From assembly GCA_002840935.1 (NCBI GenBank), contig PHDH01000011.1, forward strand, positions 1-35,276: 35,276 nucleotides of DNA. Reading direction: 5' to 3'. This DNA comes from Bacteroidetes bacterium HGW-Bacteroidetes-21 (GTDB taxonomy: Bacteria; Bacteroidota; Bacteroidia; Bacteroidales; GWA2-32-17). Numbering within the stretch: the first letter of the stretch is position 1; every line of letters starts with the position of its first letter. Below the pieces are notes generated by a model, which worked only from the letters and a program-made list of their open reading frames with translations, was not told where the DNA came from and did not search any database. Positions 20,464 to 29,400 of the stretch are shown one piece after another. The position numbers and the translations under genes were made by a program.

Positions 20464-21354
20464 ATGACAGATATTCCTCAATATTGGACAGAAATACCCG
20501 ATAAAGGCAGATATTGCTACGGATTTAATGGCAAAGAAAAAGACGATGAAATTACTGGACAGACTGGCAGTCACTTAGACTTCGGTGCGAGGATTTATGA
20601 TAGTAGGATTGGGAGATGGTTAGCGTGTGACCCATTAGCAGCGAAATATCCTGATTTAAGTACTTATAATTTTGTTGCAAATAGTCCATTAATATTTATT
20701 GACCCCGATGGAAAAGATATAATTTGGGTTGGAGATTGGACTGCAAAACAAAAGAGAGCGCAAAAAGCTATGCTAAAAACTCAATGGGGGAAAGCTGTTT
20801 ATAGGCAGTTTAATAATTCAAAAACTGATGATATTTACATAGCAGCTTCAAGTGAAATAAGTGGAAAGGCTGTAACTTCTTTTAATGTTAAGAATTCATT
20901 CACAGATAATTTTTATTTCCCTTGGGAAACCCCAACATTAGAATATCAAAATAGTTATGTTCCTGATAATTATAAAAAGTTTGTTAATGCATTTAATGGA
21001 CAGAATGTTAATAATATTGATGCCAGAATGCATTTGCTTCTAGTTGCAAGCGATGCTCTTGAGGGCAATGAATATCAAGCAGCAGCTTTAATAAACCATG
21101 ATATAATTGCACATATTTTGGTTCCTCTTATTTATGGCAAAGATTTACCAGAGAAAACTGAACATGATATTGTAGGAGGCAATCAAGTTGGTAATGCAGC
21201 AAAAAACAGAAGCGGAAGCATTCAGGAAGATATTAATAATGATGCTGCTAATACTCAGAAGAATGGAGAAGGTAGTGTAGACAAAAGTCAACAAAAACTG
21301 GAAAGGGTAGAAAAAGAAGTAAATGAATATAAAACAAATGAGGAGAAAGAATAA
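20464..21354 (+). CDS. Orphan RHS tip: RHS core end plus variable C-terminal domain
   Basis: 296 residues. A stop codon lies in frame at 20452, so the ATG at 20464 is the first usable start and there is no signal peptide or RHS body. Residues about 18-80 are the end of the RHS core (YGFNGKEKDDE...GSHLDFGARIYDSRIGRWLACDP, closing DPDGKD), nearly the same as in the full-length RHS gene. The remaining ~215 residues are unrelated to the other tip: a helical domain with NHDIIAH and a following EHDIVGG, then a charged, low-complexity, probably flexible tail. I do not recognise the catalytic type; the His/Glu pattern could be metal-binding but this is weak. Like Rhs orphan modules of enterobacteria it probably becomes active only after recombining onto a full RHS gene. 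Its immunity candidate starts at the next base. Confidence 0.75.
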   Translation: MTDIPQYWTEIPDKGRYCYGFNGKEKDDEITGQTGSHLDFGARIYDSRIGRWLACDPLAAKYPDLSTYNFVANSPLIFIDPDGKDIIWVGDWTAKQKRAQKAMLKTQWGKAVYRQFNNSKTDDIYIAASSEISGKAVTSFNVKNSFTDNFYFPWETPTLEYQNSYVPDNYKKFVNAFNGQNVNNIDARMHLLLVASDALEGNEYQAAALINHDIIAHILVPLIYGKDLPEKTEHDIVGGNQVGNAAKNRSGSIQEDINNDAANTQKNGEGSVDKSQQKLERVEKEVNEYKTNEEKE

Positions 21355-21753
21355 ATGAAAAAAATGTTCTTAATAATATTCATTACAACCACAAGCTTTA
21401 ACCTTAACGCACAAGTAGATATCAATTTTATTGATAAAGTTGATACTTCTTTAAATGGACAGGTGAAATATTACAGCGTCAAAGGAGACTTAAAATGTGT
21501 AAAAAATTATAAGAATGGAAAGTTGGATGGAATAGTAACATATTATTATCCTAATGGGATTAAAAAGAAAGAAGGAGTATTTTATAATGATATAAAGGAT
21601 GGGAAATTTATATATTGGAATGACGCTGGAGAAATTATATTAGAAATGACAATCTCAAATGATAGCATTTATTCGAATATTATGTTTTGGGATGAAGCTC
21701 GGAAGAAAAAAGAAATTTCTGTAGAAGAACTGACGAAACTTAAAATGAATTAA
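21355..21753 (+). CDS. Exported MORN-repeat protein (YwqK-like), candidate immunity
   Basis: 132 residues; the start directly abuts the stop of the orphan tip (TAA then ATG). The first ~20 residues are a signal peptide (MKKMFLIIFITTTSFNLNAQ) with probable cleavage after NAQ. The mature part has MORN_2-type repeats: YKNGKLDGIVTYYYPNG, KKEGVFYNDIKDGKFIYW. Proteins of this repeat type, such as YwqK of Bacillus, are named as antitoxins of polymorphic toxins, so an immunity role for the orphan tip is likely from both family and position. The signal peptide places it in the periplasm. Confidence 0.7.
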   Translation: MKKMFLIIFITTTSFNLNAQVDINFIDKVDTSLNGQVKYYSVKGDLKCVKNYKNGKLDGIVTYYYPNGIKKKEGVFYNDIKDGKFIYWNDAGEIILEMTISNDSIYSNIMFWDEARKKKEISVEELTKLKMN

Positions 21754-21777
21754 TGACTTTGGGCACTGTCTCCCCCT

Positions 21778-21800
21778 CAGCGTAGTTTATAACTACGCTG
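21778..21800. repeat. REP-like palindrome, copy 3
   Basis: Perfect 23-bp palindrome with arms CAGCGTAGTT and AACTACGCTG around the loop TAT, 24 bases after the MORN gene. It closes the orphan cassette on the right side and may also end transcription. Confidence 0.85.
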
Positions 21801-21943
21801 CTATATATAACACTTCTCCTTGCACTGCACACTCCCCCCGAAAACACCAAAAATCCTTCCCAATATTGGGAAAAAGGAGGCAAAGCAAGTATCATACTGA
21901 TGGAAAGATAAAACAAAAAAAACACGGTAAAAGAAAAAATGAT

Positions 21944-22108
21944 ATGCAGGTAACCGTATCGAAAAAGATGTTGAAAATGTCTGCTGATAGCGGACAGCTT
22001 GAAGAGTTTATACAGGGCATGGAGAAATTTGGCGATGTAACCATCCTGAGAGAATACCAAAAAGAACTTGCGGAAAAAAAGAAAAGGAAGAAGGCGGAGA
22101 AGAAGTAA
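21944..22108 (+). CDS. Small basic, coiled protein of unknown function
   Basis: 54 residues from the ATG at 21944 (MQVTVSKKMLKMSADSG...), ending in a run of Lys/Arg/Glu. The same frame is open further upstream to a TTG at 21866, but that part is mostly Lys/Gly/Gln and less convincing. Base composition is richer in G+C than the neighbours and a hairpin terminator follows the stop by 5 bases, which supports a real gene. No family recognised; it could instead be the tail of a decayed gene. Confidence 0.35.
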   Translation: MQVTVSKKMLKMSADSGQLEEFIQGMEKFGDVTILREYQKELAEKKKRKKAEKK

Positions 22109-22113
22109 AAGAG

Positions 22114-22140
22114 AAACGCCAGGCGGAAAGCTTGGCGTTT
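22114..22140. terminator. Bidirectional hairpin terminator between convergent genes
   Basis: An 8-bp perfect stem AAACGCCA / TGGCGTTT around an 11-base loop, with A-rich sequence on the left and T-rich sequence on the right (TTTATTTATTT). It lies between the small + strand gene and the convergent minus-strand gene whose stop codon overlaps the right arm, so it can serve both. Confidence 0.7.
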
Positions 22141-22519
22141 ATTTATTTAAAAACTTTTTTAGTTCACTAACCACTGGCTGAATTTCTTTTTTGGTCAGGG
22201 CTTCGTTAAATATTATTATGTGATTAGGTTTCAGAAGGCTTGAAATATGAGGTTCTAAGTCGGCAGGCAGATTGGTAATAAAAGTAATGCCTTTTGAATG
22301 AATTTGCGGTTTGTGTTGTTTCAGGATTTCATTAAAGCATTTATCAATATTTTCAAGGAGTTCCGCATCTGTTTTAGGAGCCTTGGCCATAACGGGGCTG
22401 AATGCATATTTGCTGTATCCATCCATGCTAAGCAAGGCCATAATATCTCCATCGGCAATTGTTTTAAATCCAGTTAAGTATACATATATATGCTCGAAAG
22501 GTATAGTGGGGGTGTTCAT
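22139..22519 (-). CDS. Hypothetical protein, 126 residues
   Basis: Starts MNTPTIPFEHIYVYLTG on the minus strand and ends in the shared terminator. It has no signal or membrane segment, so it is probably cytoplasmic. The part MALLSMDGYSKYAFSP loosely recalls the second catalytic strand of DDE integrases/transposases (D-x-x-S-R-Y), but no full catalytic triad is visible and the protein is short. The rest alternates helices and strands. Function unknown; a degenerate transposase fragment is possible but weakly supported. Confidence 0.5.
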   Translation of the reverse strand: MNTPTIPFEHIYVYLTGFKTIADGDIMALLSMDGYSKYAFSPVMAKAPKTDAELLENIDKCFNEILKQHKPQIHSKGITFITNLPADLEPHISSLLKPNHIIIFNEALTKKEIQPVVSELKKFLNK

Positions 22520-22543
22520 ATTGAATTCGTATGATTCTAATTA

Positions 22544-23005
22544 TTATATATTCTCTCTTTTTACACATCTAAGTATATAAGTAAACCAACCCATTTGCGG
22601 ACCTGAAAAATGAGTAATTTTAAAATGTCCTTTAATTCTGAAAGATGTAGGTCTCATGTCGAAAAGAACTTCGTTTTGATCATCTTTGTTAAAAACAACC
22701 TGTATCCCTATTAATGGAAACCCGTTTTCATTTTTTTCAAGAACGAAGTCAATACGGAAATCTTCAGAAAAGCTCTTTCCTTGAGACTCATCAAGGCTGA
22801 TGTCCATAAAGAATATTCTATTCTTATGTTCATTTAAATGTATAAATTCTATGAATTTACCAATATCATCTTCGTTATCTAATCGCTTCTGAAACTTTGG
22901 AATTCTTTTTTTTGATTTTCTGTAAAGTGCAATAGAAACAAAAATACTTGCAAGTGCAACGATAAGAGCAATCAGATTATATGGTTCGTCTTTAAGTAGG
23001 TTCAT
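22544..23005 (-). CDS. Membrane-anchored hypothetical protein
   Basis: 153 residues. Residues about 9-28 (YNLIALIVALASIFVSIALY) form one membrane helix followed by a basic stop (RKSKKR), so the bulk probably lies in the cytoplasm. The soluble part is mixed alpha/beta with acidic patches and no recognised motif. It lies 74 bases downstream of the zinc-finger gene on the same strand and may share its transcript. Function unknown. Confidence 0.55.
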   Translation of the reverse strand: MNLLKDEPYNLIALIVALASIFVSIALYRKSKKRIPKFQKRLDNEDDIGKFIEFIHLNEHKNRIFFMDISLDESQGKSFSEDFRIDFVLEKNENGFPLIGIQVVFNKDDQNEVLFDMRPTSFRIKGHFKITHFSGPQMGWFTYILRCVKRENI

Positions 23006-23079
23006 GTTGATTTATTTAAAATAGTTAACACAGTATAGCCTTTCCAATAATGACTGGCAAGCTATTTAAGCAAATTATG

Positions 23080-23673
23080 TTATTTACAGCCTAAATTTAC
23101 GACATTTATTAATAAAATTTCATCGAAATTAAACAAATCACCCTCTTTTCGAACCACACGGACAGGAAATCTATGTGATTCAATTTCGCTTGCAATATCT
23201 CTGGGATAAAATGGTAGCTCATTCATAATAAACTCAAGGTGCTCATCAAAACTATAGTCAGGGTTGGGCTTAATATCAATGAATTGCCATACCTTTAAAT
23301 CTAGATATACCAGTTTTTGATGCCCGTGTATTTTATGTTTAGTCTCAATGTATTGCTTTGTAAAGTTTGCTTCAGGTATTGGTAGCGAATGACTTACCTT
23401 GTCGAATTTCTCTTTAATTGCAATATTTGTTGACTTAAGAATGACATTAGCCTCGTCAATATTATTTGCAATAATAAACAAAGGGAGCCAATATATTTTA
23501 CCCGATTCTCTGGAAGAAAAATTAAACTCAACGAAGAATTTGGGTCTAATATATCCATCGCCATTGCATATTTGGCATGTATTACTTTCCGGTGGGCATT
23601 CTCCTGCATTAATGAAGGCAACTCCCTCACCAATGTGTCCTGTTCCATTGCATTTTTTACAAATTTTTATCAT
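23080..23673 (-). CDS. Zinc-finger protein with DnaJ-type CxxCxGxG motifs
   Basis: 197 residues. The N-terminus has two DnaJ-like cysteine repeats, CKKCNGTGHIGEG and CQICNGDGYIRP, spaced about 25 residues apart; together they could bind one zinc ion. No J domain is present. The remaining ~150 residues are a mixed alpha/beta domain I do not recognise. Its ATG lies inside the stop of the upstream minus-strand gene (ATGA, 4-base overlap), so the two are translationally coupled and probably function together. A role in binding nucleic acid or unfolded protein is possible. Confidence 0.65.
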   Translation of the reverse strand: MIKICKKCNGTGHIGEGVAFINAGECPPESNTCQICNGDGYIRPKFFVEFNFSSRESGKIYWLPLFIIANNIDEANVILKSTNIAIKEKFDKVSHSLPIPEANFTKQYIETKHKIHGHQKLVYLDLKVWQFIDIKPNPDYSFDEHLEFIMNELPFYPRDIASEIESHRFPVRVVRKEGDLFNFDEILLINVVNLGCK

Positions 23674-23990
23674 ACTATAAAATTAAGCATGTATTTATTC
23701 TTTGATTTAACCTCTTTCTCTTTAATATCAGGGTATTCCACTCCAACTTTGTCCGTTGAAATGATGGGATAATATACTGTTACTGCATCATCTTTATCCC
23801 ATGTAATTGCAATCAACTCTGCATGCAAATCAGAAATAAAAGATTTACTATCACCATCCCCATAAAAGGTAGATTGATTAGTGTTTTGTTTAATAAGACC
23901 AAGACTACTCAAAATGTCTTCAATCTGTTTTACAACGTCAATTCTCACAGCATGGTTATGAACGTTGTATGTTACTACATAATTACTCAT
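23670..23990 (-). CDS. Small protein, possible Cas2/SinR-like ferredoxin fold
   Basis: 106 residues. The start MSNYVVTYNVHN followed by a helix (VVKQIEDILSSLG), a strand (QSTFYGDGDSK), a second helix and a strand with KDDAVTVYYPI follows the order of elements in Cas2 and SinR/VapD-like small proteins. Those families include ribonucleases, DNases and toxin components, but the call here is only by layout. There is no cas1 or CRISPR array nearby. It leads the minus-strand group and overlaps the zinc-finger gene by 4 bases. Confidence 0.5.
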   Translation of the reverse strand: MSNYVVTYNVHNHAVRIDVVKQIEDILSSLGLIKQNTNQSTFYGDGDSKSFISDLHAELIAITWDKDDAVTVYYPIISTDKVGVEYPDIKEKEVKSKNKYMLNFIV

Positions 23991-24096
23991 ATTAATTTGG
24001 TTTTTATTAAATATAATAAAAAGTCAGGAAGAAGTAAAGCGTTTTAAATAAAAAAAATAAATATTTATTAGTATATTGTATAACAGGCTGATACAA

Positions 24097-24342
24097 TTAC
24101 CTAATTCCATGTATCTTCCCCGCCTTATCAAACCCCACCCATTTACCTTCCTTGTCAACACCACGATTGGCGAGTTCTTTTCGGATTAGGTATATGATGT
24201 CATAATTCCCTCTTAGGGCTTCGCAGAGGAGTTGTGTAGCAGTGGTACTGAATATGTGCCGGGGATTAAGATCAAATATGATATGTAAATTAAAGCAAAT
24301 GTGGTGCTTTAATAAAACGACCACCAGCTCCAGAAGAAACAA
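24097..24342 (-). pseudogene. Possible gene remnant ending ELANRGVDKEGKWVGF
   Basis: An 81-residue frame whose last ~45 residues (EALRGNYDIIYLIRKELANRGVD...) look like a real, regular protein end, while the first ~35 (VVVLLKHHICFNLHIIFD) look unnatural. In the neighbouring frame just upstream there is a plausible short peptide (SSGAGGRFIKAPHLL) before a stop, so this may be the frameshifted remains of a longer gene. I do not recognise the family. Confidence 0.3.
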
Positions 24343-24463
24343 GAACCAAAAGACAGTGTATATTTATTTTTTCTGGGTGAATAAAACTGGGAACAAAAAA
24401 ATCATTTTTTAAAATTTCATGTAATTCATTCTTTTGCAATATACAACAAGTTAGTATTATTTG

Positions 24464-24471
24464 TACATTTG
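24464..24471 (+). promoter_or_regulatory. Candidate -7 element for the Wadjet operon
   Basis: TACATTTG matches the Bacteroidota -7 consensus TAnnTTTG and lies 26 bases before the first jet gene. A good TTG at the usual upstream distance is not seen (the nearest is about 27 bases away), so the call is tentative. Confidence 0.4.
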
Positions 24472-24497
24472 TGTATGTTGCATGAGTTTGATAATTA

Positions 24498-25805
24498 GTG
24501 TCAATATTTAATTTCTATACTGAAATAGAGAACGAATTTGAGTTCCTTTTACCCGAAAGGAATGTAGGTCTTGTTATATTTCATTTATTTCAGAAACTTA
24601 AGAACAAAGACATTTCTGCCACTTTTACCGAAGATGAAATAGTCAAATCAATTAGAGAAGTTCGTAAAGACATAAAAACCGAGCAAAAGGAACAATTTAA
24701 TCAAACGATTAAATCCCTGCAAAAGTATTATCTATGGCGGGATGAAGAAAAAAGAGTATATCGCTTTCGTCCTTATGCAATTAAACTTTGTGAAGCGATT
24801 AATGAAATTCTTTTTGAAAATTTTAATCCGACAGAAATACAGAAAGATTTCAAACTATTACTTAATGAGTTAAAAGAAAAGCAATTTGAACAATGGTATG
24901 AATACTTCTTTAGTAAATATAGCGACAAAGTAGGTACTCAAATTTCAGCTTTAGACAGGCAAATTTTTATGGAAGTCTCAGAATTTCGTCAGAAGATATC
25001 AGATGATGAAACTTATGATATTGTGGTATTAAAAAATATTGTTGAAAAGCTGGAAGAGATAAGGAAGAAAACCGATGAGTTAAATGTAGCGTTTGATAGC
25101 TCTTATGAAATTAATAGGTTTCTAATGGACTTTCTCTCAGAGCCGAAGAATGCCACATACACAGAAAAAGTAAACCGTGTAATCAATTTCTTTAAAGATG
25201 TCCGAGAAAACCTCAAAATAATTAGTAAAAAGATTGATAGTCTGAAACCTAAGCTAAATGAGTATATAAGAGATATAAATAGAAAAGATTTTTATAAGAA
25301 ATTCAAAGCATTTATCAAGTTCACATTAGATACAAGTATAATTGAAAAAGGAGAAATAGCATTACCTCAAGAAATTAGCCGATGTGCAATTGGGATGTCA
25401 AGTAAACCCAGATTCATAATTATCAAAGAAAGTCTGGATATTGAGAATATTCATTCGCCCAGAAACATGCGGTTACAAGCTCCTCAATATAATAAAGAAA
25501 AGGCTATAGAAAAACTGCATAATGAGAATGAACGATTATTGCTTAATAAAAGAGTTAAAGGCTATTTAAGAGAATTGGAAAGTAAGTTAGAGAAAACAAA
25601 AGAAGTTGATTTTTCGATTTATTTTTTTGATATACTAAATAGGGAAAAAGGAAACATTAATGTGGTGGTAAAACTGGCTTATTTAGTAATGAATAAGTAT
25701 AATCGACATCAGGAATTTGGAATATCGATAACAGGAGAAAAAATCAGCAATCATAAATATCCCTCAATTTCAGTATGGCAAACGATAATTTACAAGAAAA
25801 TTTAA
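24498..25805 (+). CDS. jetA: Wadjet subunit JetA (MukF-like kleisin)
   Basis: 435 residues. The GTG at 24498 is the first possible start because an in-frame TAA lies at 24492; the next Met is far inside, so GTG is well supported. The first ~100 residues are winged-helix-like (NVGLVIFHLF... through YYLWRDEEKRVYRFRPYAI), then long helices (about 110-290) typical of the MukF/JetA kleisin, and a C-terminal mixed domain. In Wadjet, JetA links the JetC dimer and JetB into an SMC-like motor that extrudes plasmid DNA. Identification rests mainly on the operon: it is followed by jetB, jetC and jetD in the standard order. The sequence differs from the type I JetA I would expect, so the subtype is left open. 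Confidence 0.75.
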   Translation: MSIFNFYTEIENEFEFLLPERNVGLVIFHLFQKLKNKDISATFTEDEIVKSIREVRKDIKTEQKEQFNQTIKSLQKYYLWRDEEKRVYRFRPYAIKLCEAINEILFENFNPTEIQKDFKLLLNELKEKQFEQWYEYFFSKYSDKVGTQISALDRQIFMEVSEFRQKISDDETYDIVVLKNIVEKLEEIRKKTDELNVAFDSSYEINRFLMDFLSEPKNATYTEKVNRVINFFKDVRENLKIISKKIDSLKPKLNEYIRDINRKDFYKKFKAFIKFTLDTSIIEKGEIALPQEISRCAIGMSSKPRFIIIKESLDIENIHSPRNMRLQAPQYNKEKAIEKLHNENERLLLNKRVKGYLRELESKLEKTKEVDFSIYFFDILNREKGNINVVVKLAYLVMNKYNRHQEFGISITGEKISNHKYPSISVWQTIIYKKI

Positions 25806-26458
25806 ATTATAGTTTTTTACTACATCCGGATGCAAAAGATTTGTTTGCAGAACTGGATTATGCTTTAAAAAACGGACAACATATTCAGAAACAAACAAAA
25901 CCTGATGGGATATTCAACTTCATCAGGCATGAATTTAATAGCTTTAAAGAATATTATAAAGAATATTTTGAACTATATCTTAGTACAGAGGGGTTGGATG
26001 ATGAACAATATTATTTCATTGACTTCAGAAGAGATCCAAACGGAAACTTCAGCAGAGGGAAAATTCCTTTAGGCAACAGAGAATATTTAAAAGATTCATA
26101 TATTATTATAGGATTTTTATTAATCAGAATTTACATATTAGAGTTGAATCCTGAAATCAAACATTCCATAACCGGATTTAAAAACAGGATATTGCATGAT
26201 TATGAGGAATATAAAACAAGTCTCCTGCGATTGTTTGCCAAAAGTAATGATATAAATAATACGGATTATGAGGAAGACTCTATCGATAATCCAATAGAAA
26301 ATGCCTTAAAAAAATTCAATGAATTAGGATGGATTCTGCTTGATAAGAATAGTGATATATTTGAGATATTGCCATCCTGTAAACGACTGCTCAAAATATA
26401 CGAAGAAAACATTCGTGATATTGATAATATTATTAAACAAAATACCACAAAAGGATGA
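25775..26458 (+). CDS. jetB: Wadjet subunit JetB (MukE-like)
   Basis: 227 residues, the usual size for JetB. The ATG at 25775 lies inside jetA (31-base overlap), and its stop overlaps the jetC start (ATGA). The chain is helical with a winged-helix-like end: ALKKFNELGWILLDKNSDIFEILPSCKRLL, the typical JetB/MukE pattern of a helix, a turn and a strand pair. JetB binds the JetA kleisin and helps hold DNA. Called from length, fold pattern and place in the operon. Confidence 0.75.
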   Translation: MANDNLQENLNYSFLLHPDAKDLFAELDYALKNGQHIQKQTKPDGIFNFIRHEFNSFKEYYKEYFELYLSTEGLDDEQYYFIDFRRDPNGNFSRGKIPLGNREYLKDSYIIIGFLLIRIYILELNPEIKHSITGFKNRILHDYEEYKTSLLRLFAKSNDINNTDYEEDSIDNPIENALKKFNELGWILLDKNSDIFEILPSCKRLLKIYEENIRDIDNIIKQNTTKG

Positions 26459-29400
26459 CCGCTAAAAGCTTTCCCCGAATATACAGTTTGTCAACGGTTG
26501 GTATTCGTAATCATTACCATACGAACTATCTATTTCATCCTTTCCGTACTGACTTCACGGGAGATAGCGGAGTAGGAAAGACAATTATTGCTGATATTTT
26601 ACAGCTTATTCTTGTCGGTGAAAAAGAATATAAATCAGCAACAGAAGCAAATGAAGAAAGAGAAGTCCGAAAGCTGCCATTAGGACGTTTTGGTTATGTT
26701 TTTTTGAATATTGAGGTAGATAACAAGCAATACCTTGTAATTGGAATGTTTATCAGTAATGGTGGTGTAGAACCATTTATCATCCAACAAGGTTACGATT
26801 GGGAAAACTTTACCCCATTAACAGAACCCTTATCATATCGTAAGATTTTAATAAATGATAATGTTATTGATATTGATGCTCTTGCAGAACAGTTGACTGA
26901 CGTATATTGCAAAAAATTTTCCCTAAAAAAATATCATGAATACTTACGCAAGTATGAAATTCTCCCCATTGATTTAATAAACGATGGGGAATTAAAAAAT
27001 TACGCTCAGATAATTCGTTCATTTTCAAGAGGTAGAGGTTTCAAAAATGATTCTGAAGGATTAAAAAGGTTCTTTTTTAATGATGGTAAAGAAAATGAAA
27101 TTTATGAAAAATTTCAGAGACAACTGAACGAAATGGATGCCGACCTGAAAGATCAGCGGAGAAATAAAGACGACATTGAAAATGTCAGAAAAAAGGAAAA
27201 TAGATTAATTGAATTAAAAAAATTAAAGAGTGAAAAAGAATCATCCGAATTAACGTACTATGAAGCAAAAACCATATATCATTTCCGTAATATCGAAAAT
27301 TTTAAGAAACAAATCAGCCTAAACAAAAACTCAATAATTAAAGTTAATAAATCTATTGTTCAATTTCGATTACAAGAGTTGGAAACAGATGAAAAAACAT
27401 TGAGGTGTGAAATAGATAATATTGATAAAGAGTTTGATAATATCATAACGATAGAAAAGAGTTTAGATGATGCAAATAATAATATTGAAAAATATAGTGA
27501 AACGAAACAAGAAGTTGATCAACGTTACCCTGAATTAGATAAGCTTTATCTACAAATGTTGGAAGTTGACAAATGGTTAGTACAATATAAAACGATAGAC
27601 GAACTAAGGTCAGCATTCTACAATCAATTAGAAAACAAAAAAGAAAGGGATAACCTGAAATCATTTGAGAATGAACTAAGGCAAAAAAAACTTTATGAGA
27701 AATTCCTAAAGTCAAAGTGGGCAATAGATATCAAAGAAGGGAATAAATTTTACAATGACGAAAAAAAACGTATTGAAAATGAAATTCAAAACTTAAAAGC
27801 CATCCAAAATTTTTCAGATACCAGTAACAAATATTCACTGGCAAGCTGGATTCTGAATAACTTACAAAAATTAACCCATGAACAGGAAAGTGTTTTTGTT
27901 CATTTTCAAAAACTTGTTACCAGAAAACCTGAAGTATTTCATAAGGGTGATCGATATCTTTCAGAACCTTTGGAATTATTAGATAATTTGAGGATTGAGG
28001 AAAGTGGAAAAAATGGATTCTGGTTATATATAAATGGAATAAGGGAGTATATAAAATATGTCCCTGTTCAAATATTCAACAGTACTGACAAAGAAAAAAT
28101 CACTAACTATTTTAAAGAAAATTATCAAGAAGCTGATGAAAAACTAAACCATCTAAATGATGAGAAAGAAGATTTAGAGGATCTTAATAATAATGTGAAT
28201 AAATTTGGAGAAAATATTGTTGCCAAATATCCCAAGAAACAAGAACTTGAATCATTTCCTGCTAATGAAAGCCTAAGCAAATCAGAGGAAGAGTTTGAGC
28301 AATATCTTAGAGATTATTTCAACAGAGATGAAATTGTTGTACTAAAGAAAAGCATTCAGTCTTTGAAGCCATTAAATGATTCTGGAGAATTATTTCTTAG
28401 AAATATAGACAACATAAAAACGGAATTAAAGGACTTTTTGAAAAATAATGGAATAGATGCAGAATCAGAATTTGAGGATATTAAGCATAAGTTGAACATT
28501 CTTCGTGATAAAAAGCAAAAATCTATTTCTGATAATGAAAACAGGTATATTCGATATAATAAGCTACTTTCATCCTATAGTGAAAGCCAAGGAACAGCAG
28601 AATTTGTAAAAACTATTGATAAATTAAGTATTTACAAAGAAATGGAGCGTAAATTATCACAAAAGGAAAGACTTAAACAAGAGATAAAAAATATACAAGC
28701 TCAAGTATTATCAGAAAATAAGCTCTATCAAGAATTTAATGTCAAATACGAAGCATTATCTAATACGAAACTTATATTTAATATTAATAGTTTCGAAGGA
28801 AAGTTTACAAATCCCGATGTTGAGGAAAAACACAATATGGAGCTTGCAAAGACGCTTTATTTAAAAGATTATAAATCTATAGTAGAAGAATATATTGATA
28901 TTTCAGAAAAAATCCAATTCGAAAACTCAGAAGATTTTATTTTACTGGCAAAACATATGGTTTCAGAAGTACTTGCAAAACGTATAATTAATGAAGATAC
29001 TGCAATACTGGATGAAATAAGAAAATACTTAACAGAGCTTACTGAAAAACTTTCAGAATTAAGTGAAAGAAAGTATAAGCTACTTAAAGAGCTTTTTATT
29101 GAAGTCAGAGAAGTATTTAGTGAATATATTTTTACAATTAATAATATCGCCAATTATTTTCGTGGCAACGAAAAACAAATATCTCAAGGGTACAAACTTA
29201 TTCTTAAGCACACATTTTCTGACACATATCCAATTGGATGGATTGACGATTTTCTTAGAAAACTTGACGAAACAATTGGGAGAGAAAGAATAAACTCAGG
29301 TCTATTCAGTGTCTTGCGTGAAAAGATTGATATTACGGATATCATGATAACAGCGTATCATCAATGTGGTGGTAAATCAAAAAGTCCGGATGCAAAAGAA

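Noticed and set aside
21839-21920. A second decayed RHS cassette head after palindrome copy 3
   Set aside because: One frame reads NPSQYWEKGGK, loosely like PQYWTEIPDKGRY at the head of the orphan tip, and both share CAATATTGG; the match is too short to claim.
21866-22108. TTG-started 80-residue form of the small basic gene
   Set aside because: The extra 26 residues are low-complexity Lys/Gly/Gln and the ATG at 21944 gives a more convincing start.
22139-22519. Transposase gene
   Set aside because: Only a vague DGYSKY similarity to integrase cores; no complete DDE triad and no flanking inverted repeats.
23670-23990. CRISPR adaptation protein Cas2
   Set aside because: Only the fold pattern is similar; no cas1, other cas genes or repeat array are in the window, so a CRISPR role is not supported.
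29063-29293. Overlapping frame inside jetC, and similar frames inside the RHS genes
   Set aside because: They lie within long genes with clear motifs in another frame and have no supporting features.
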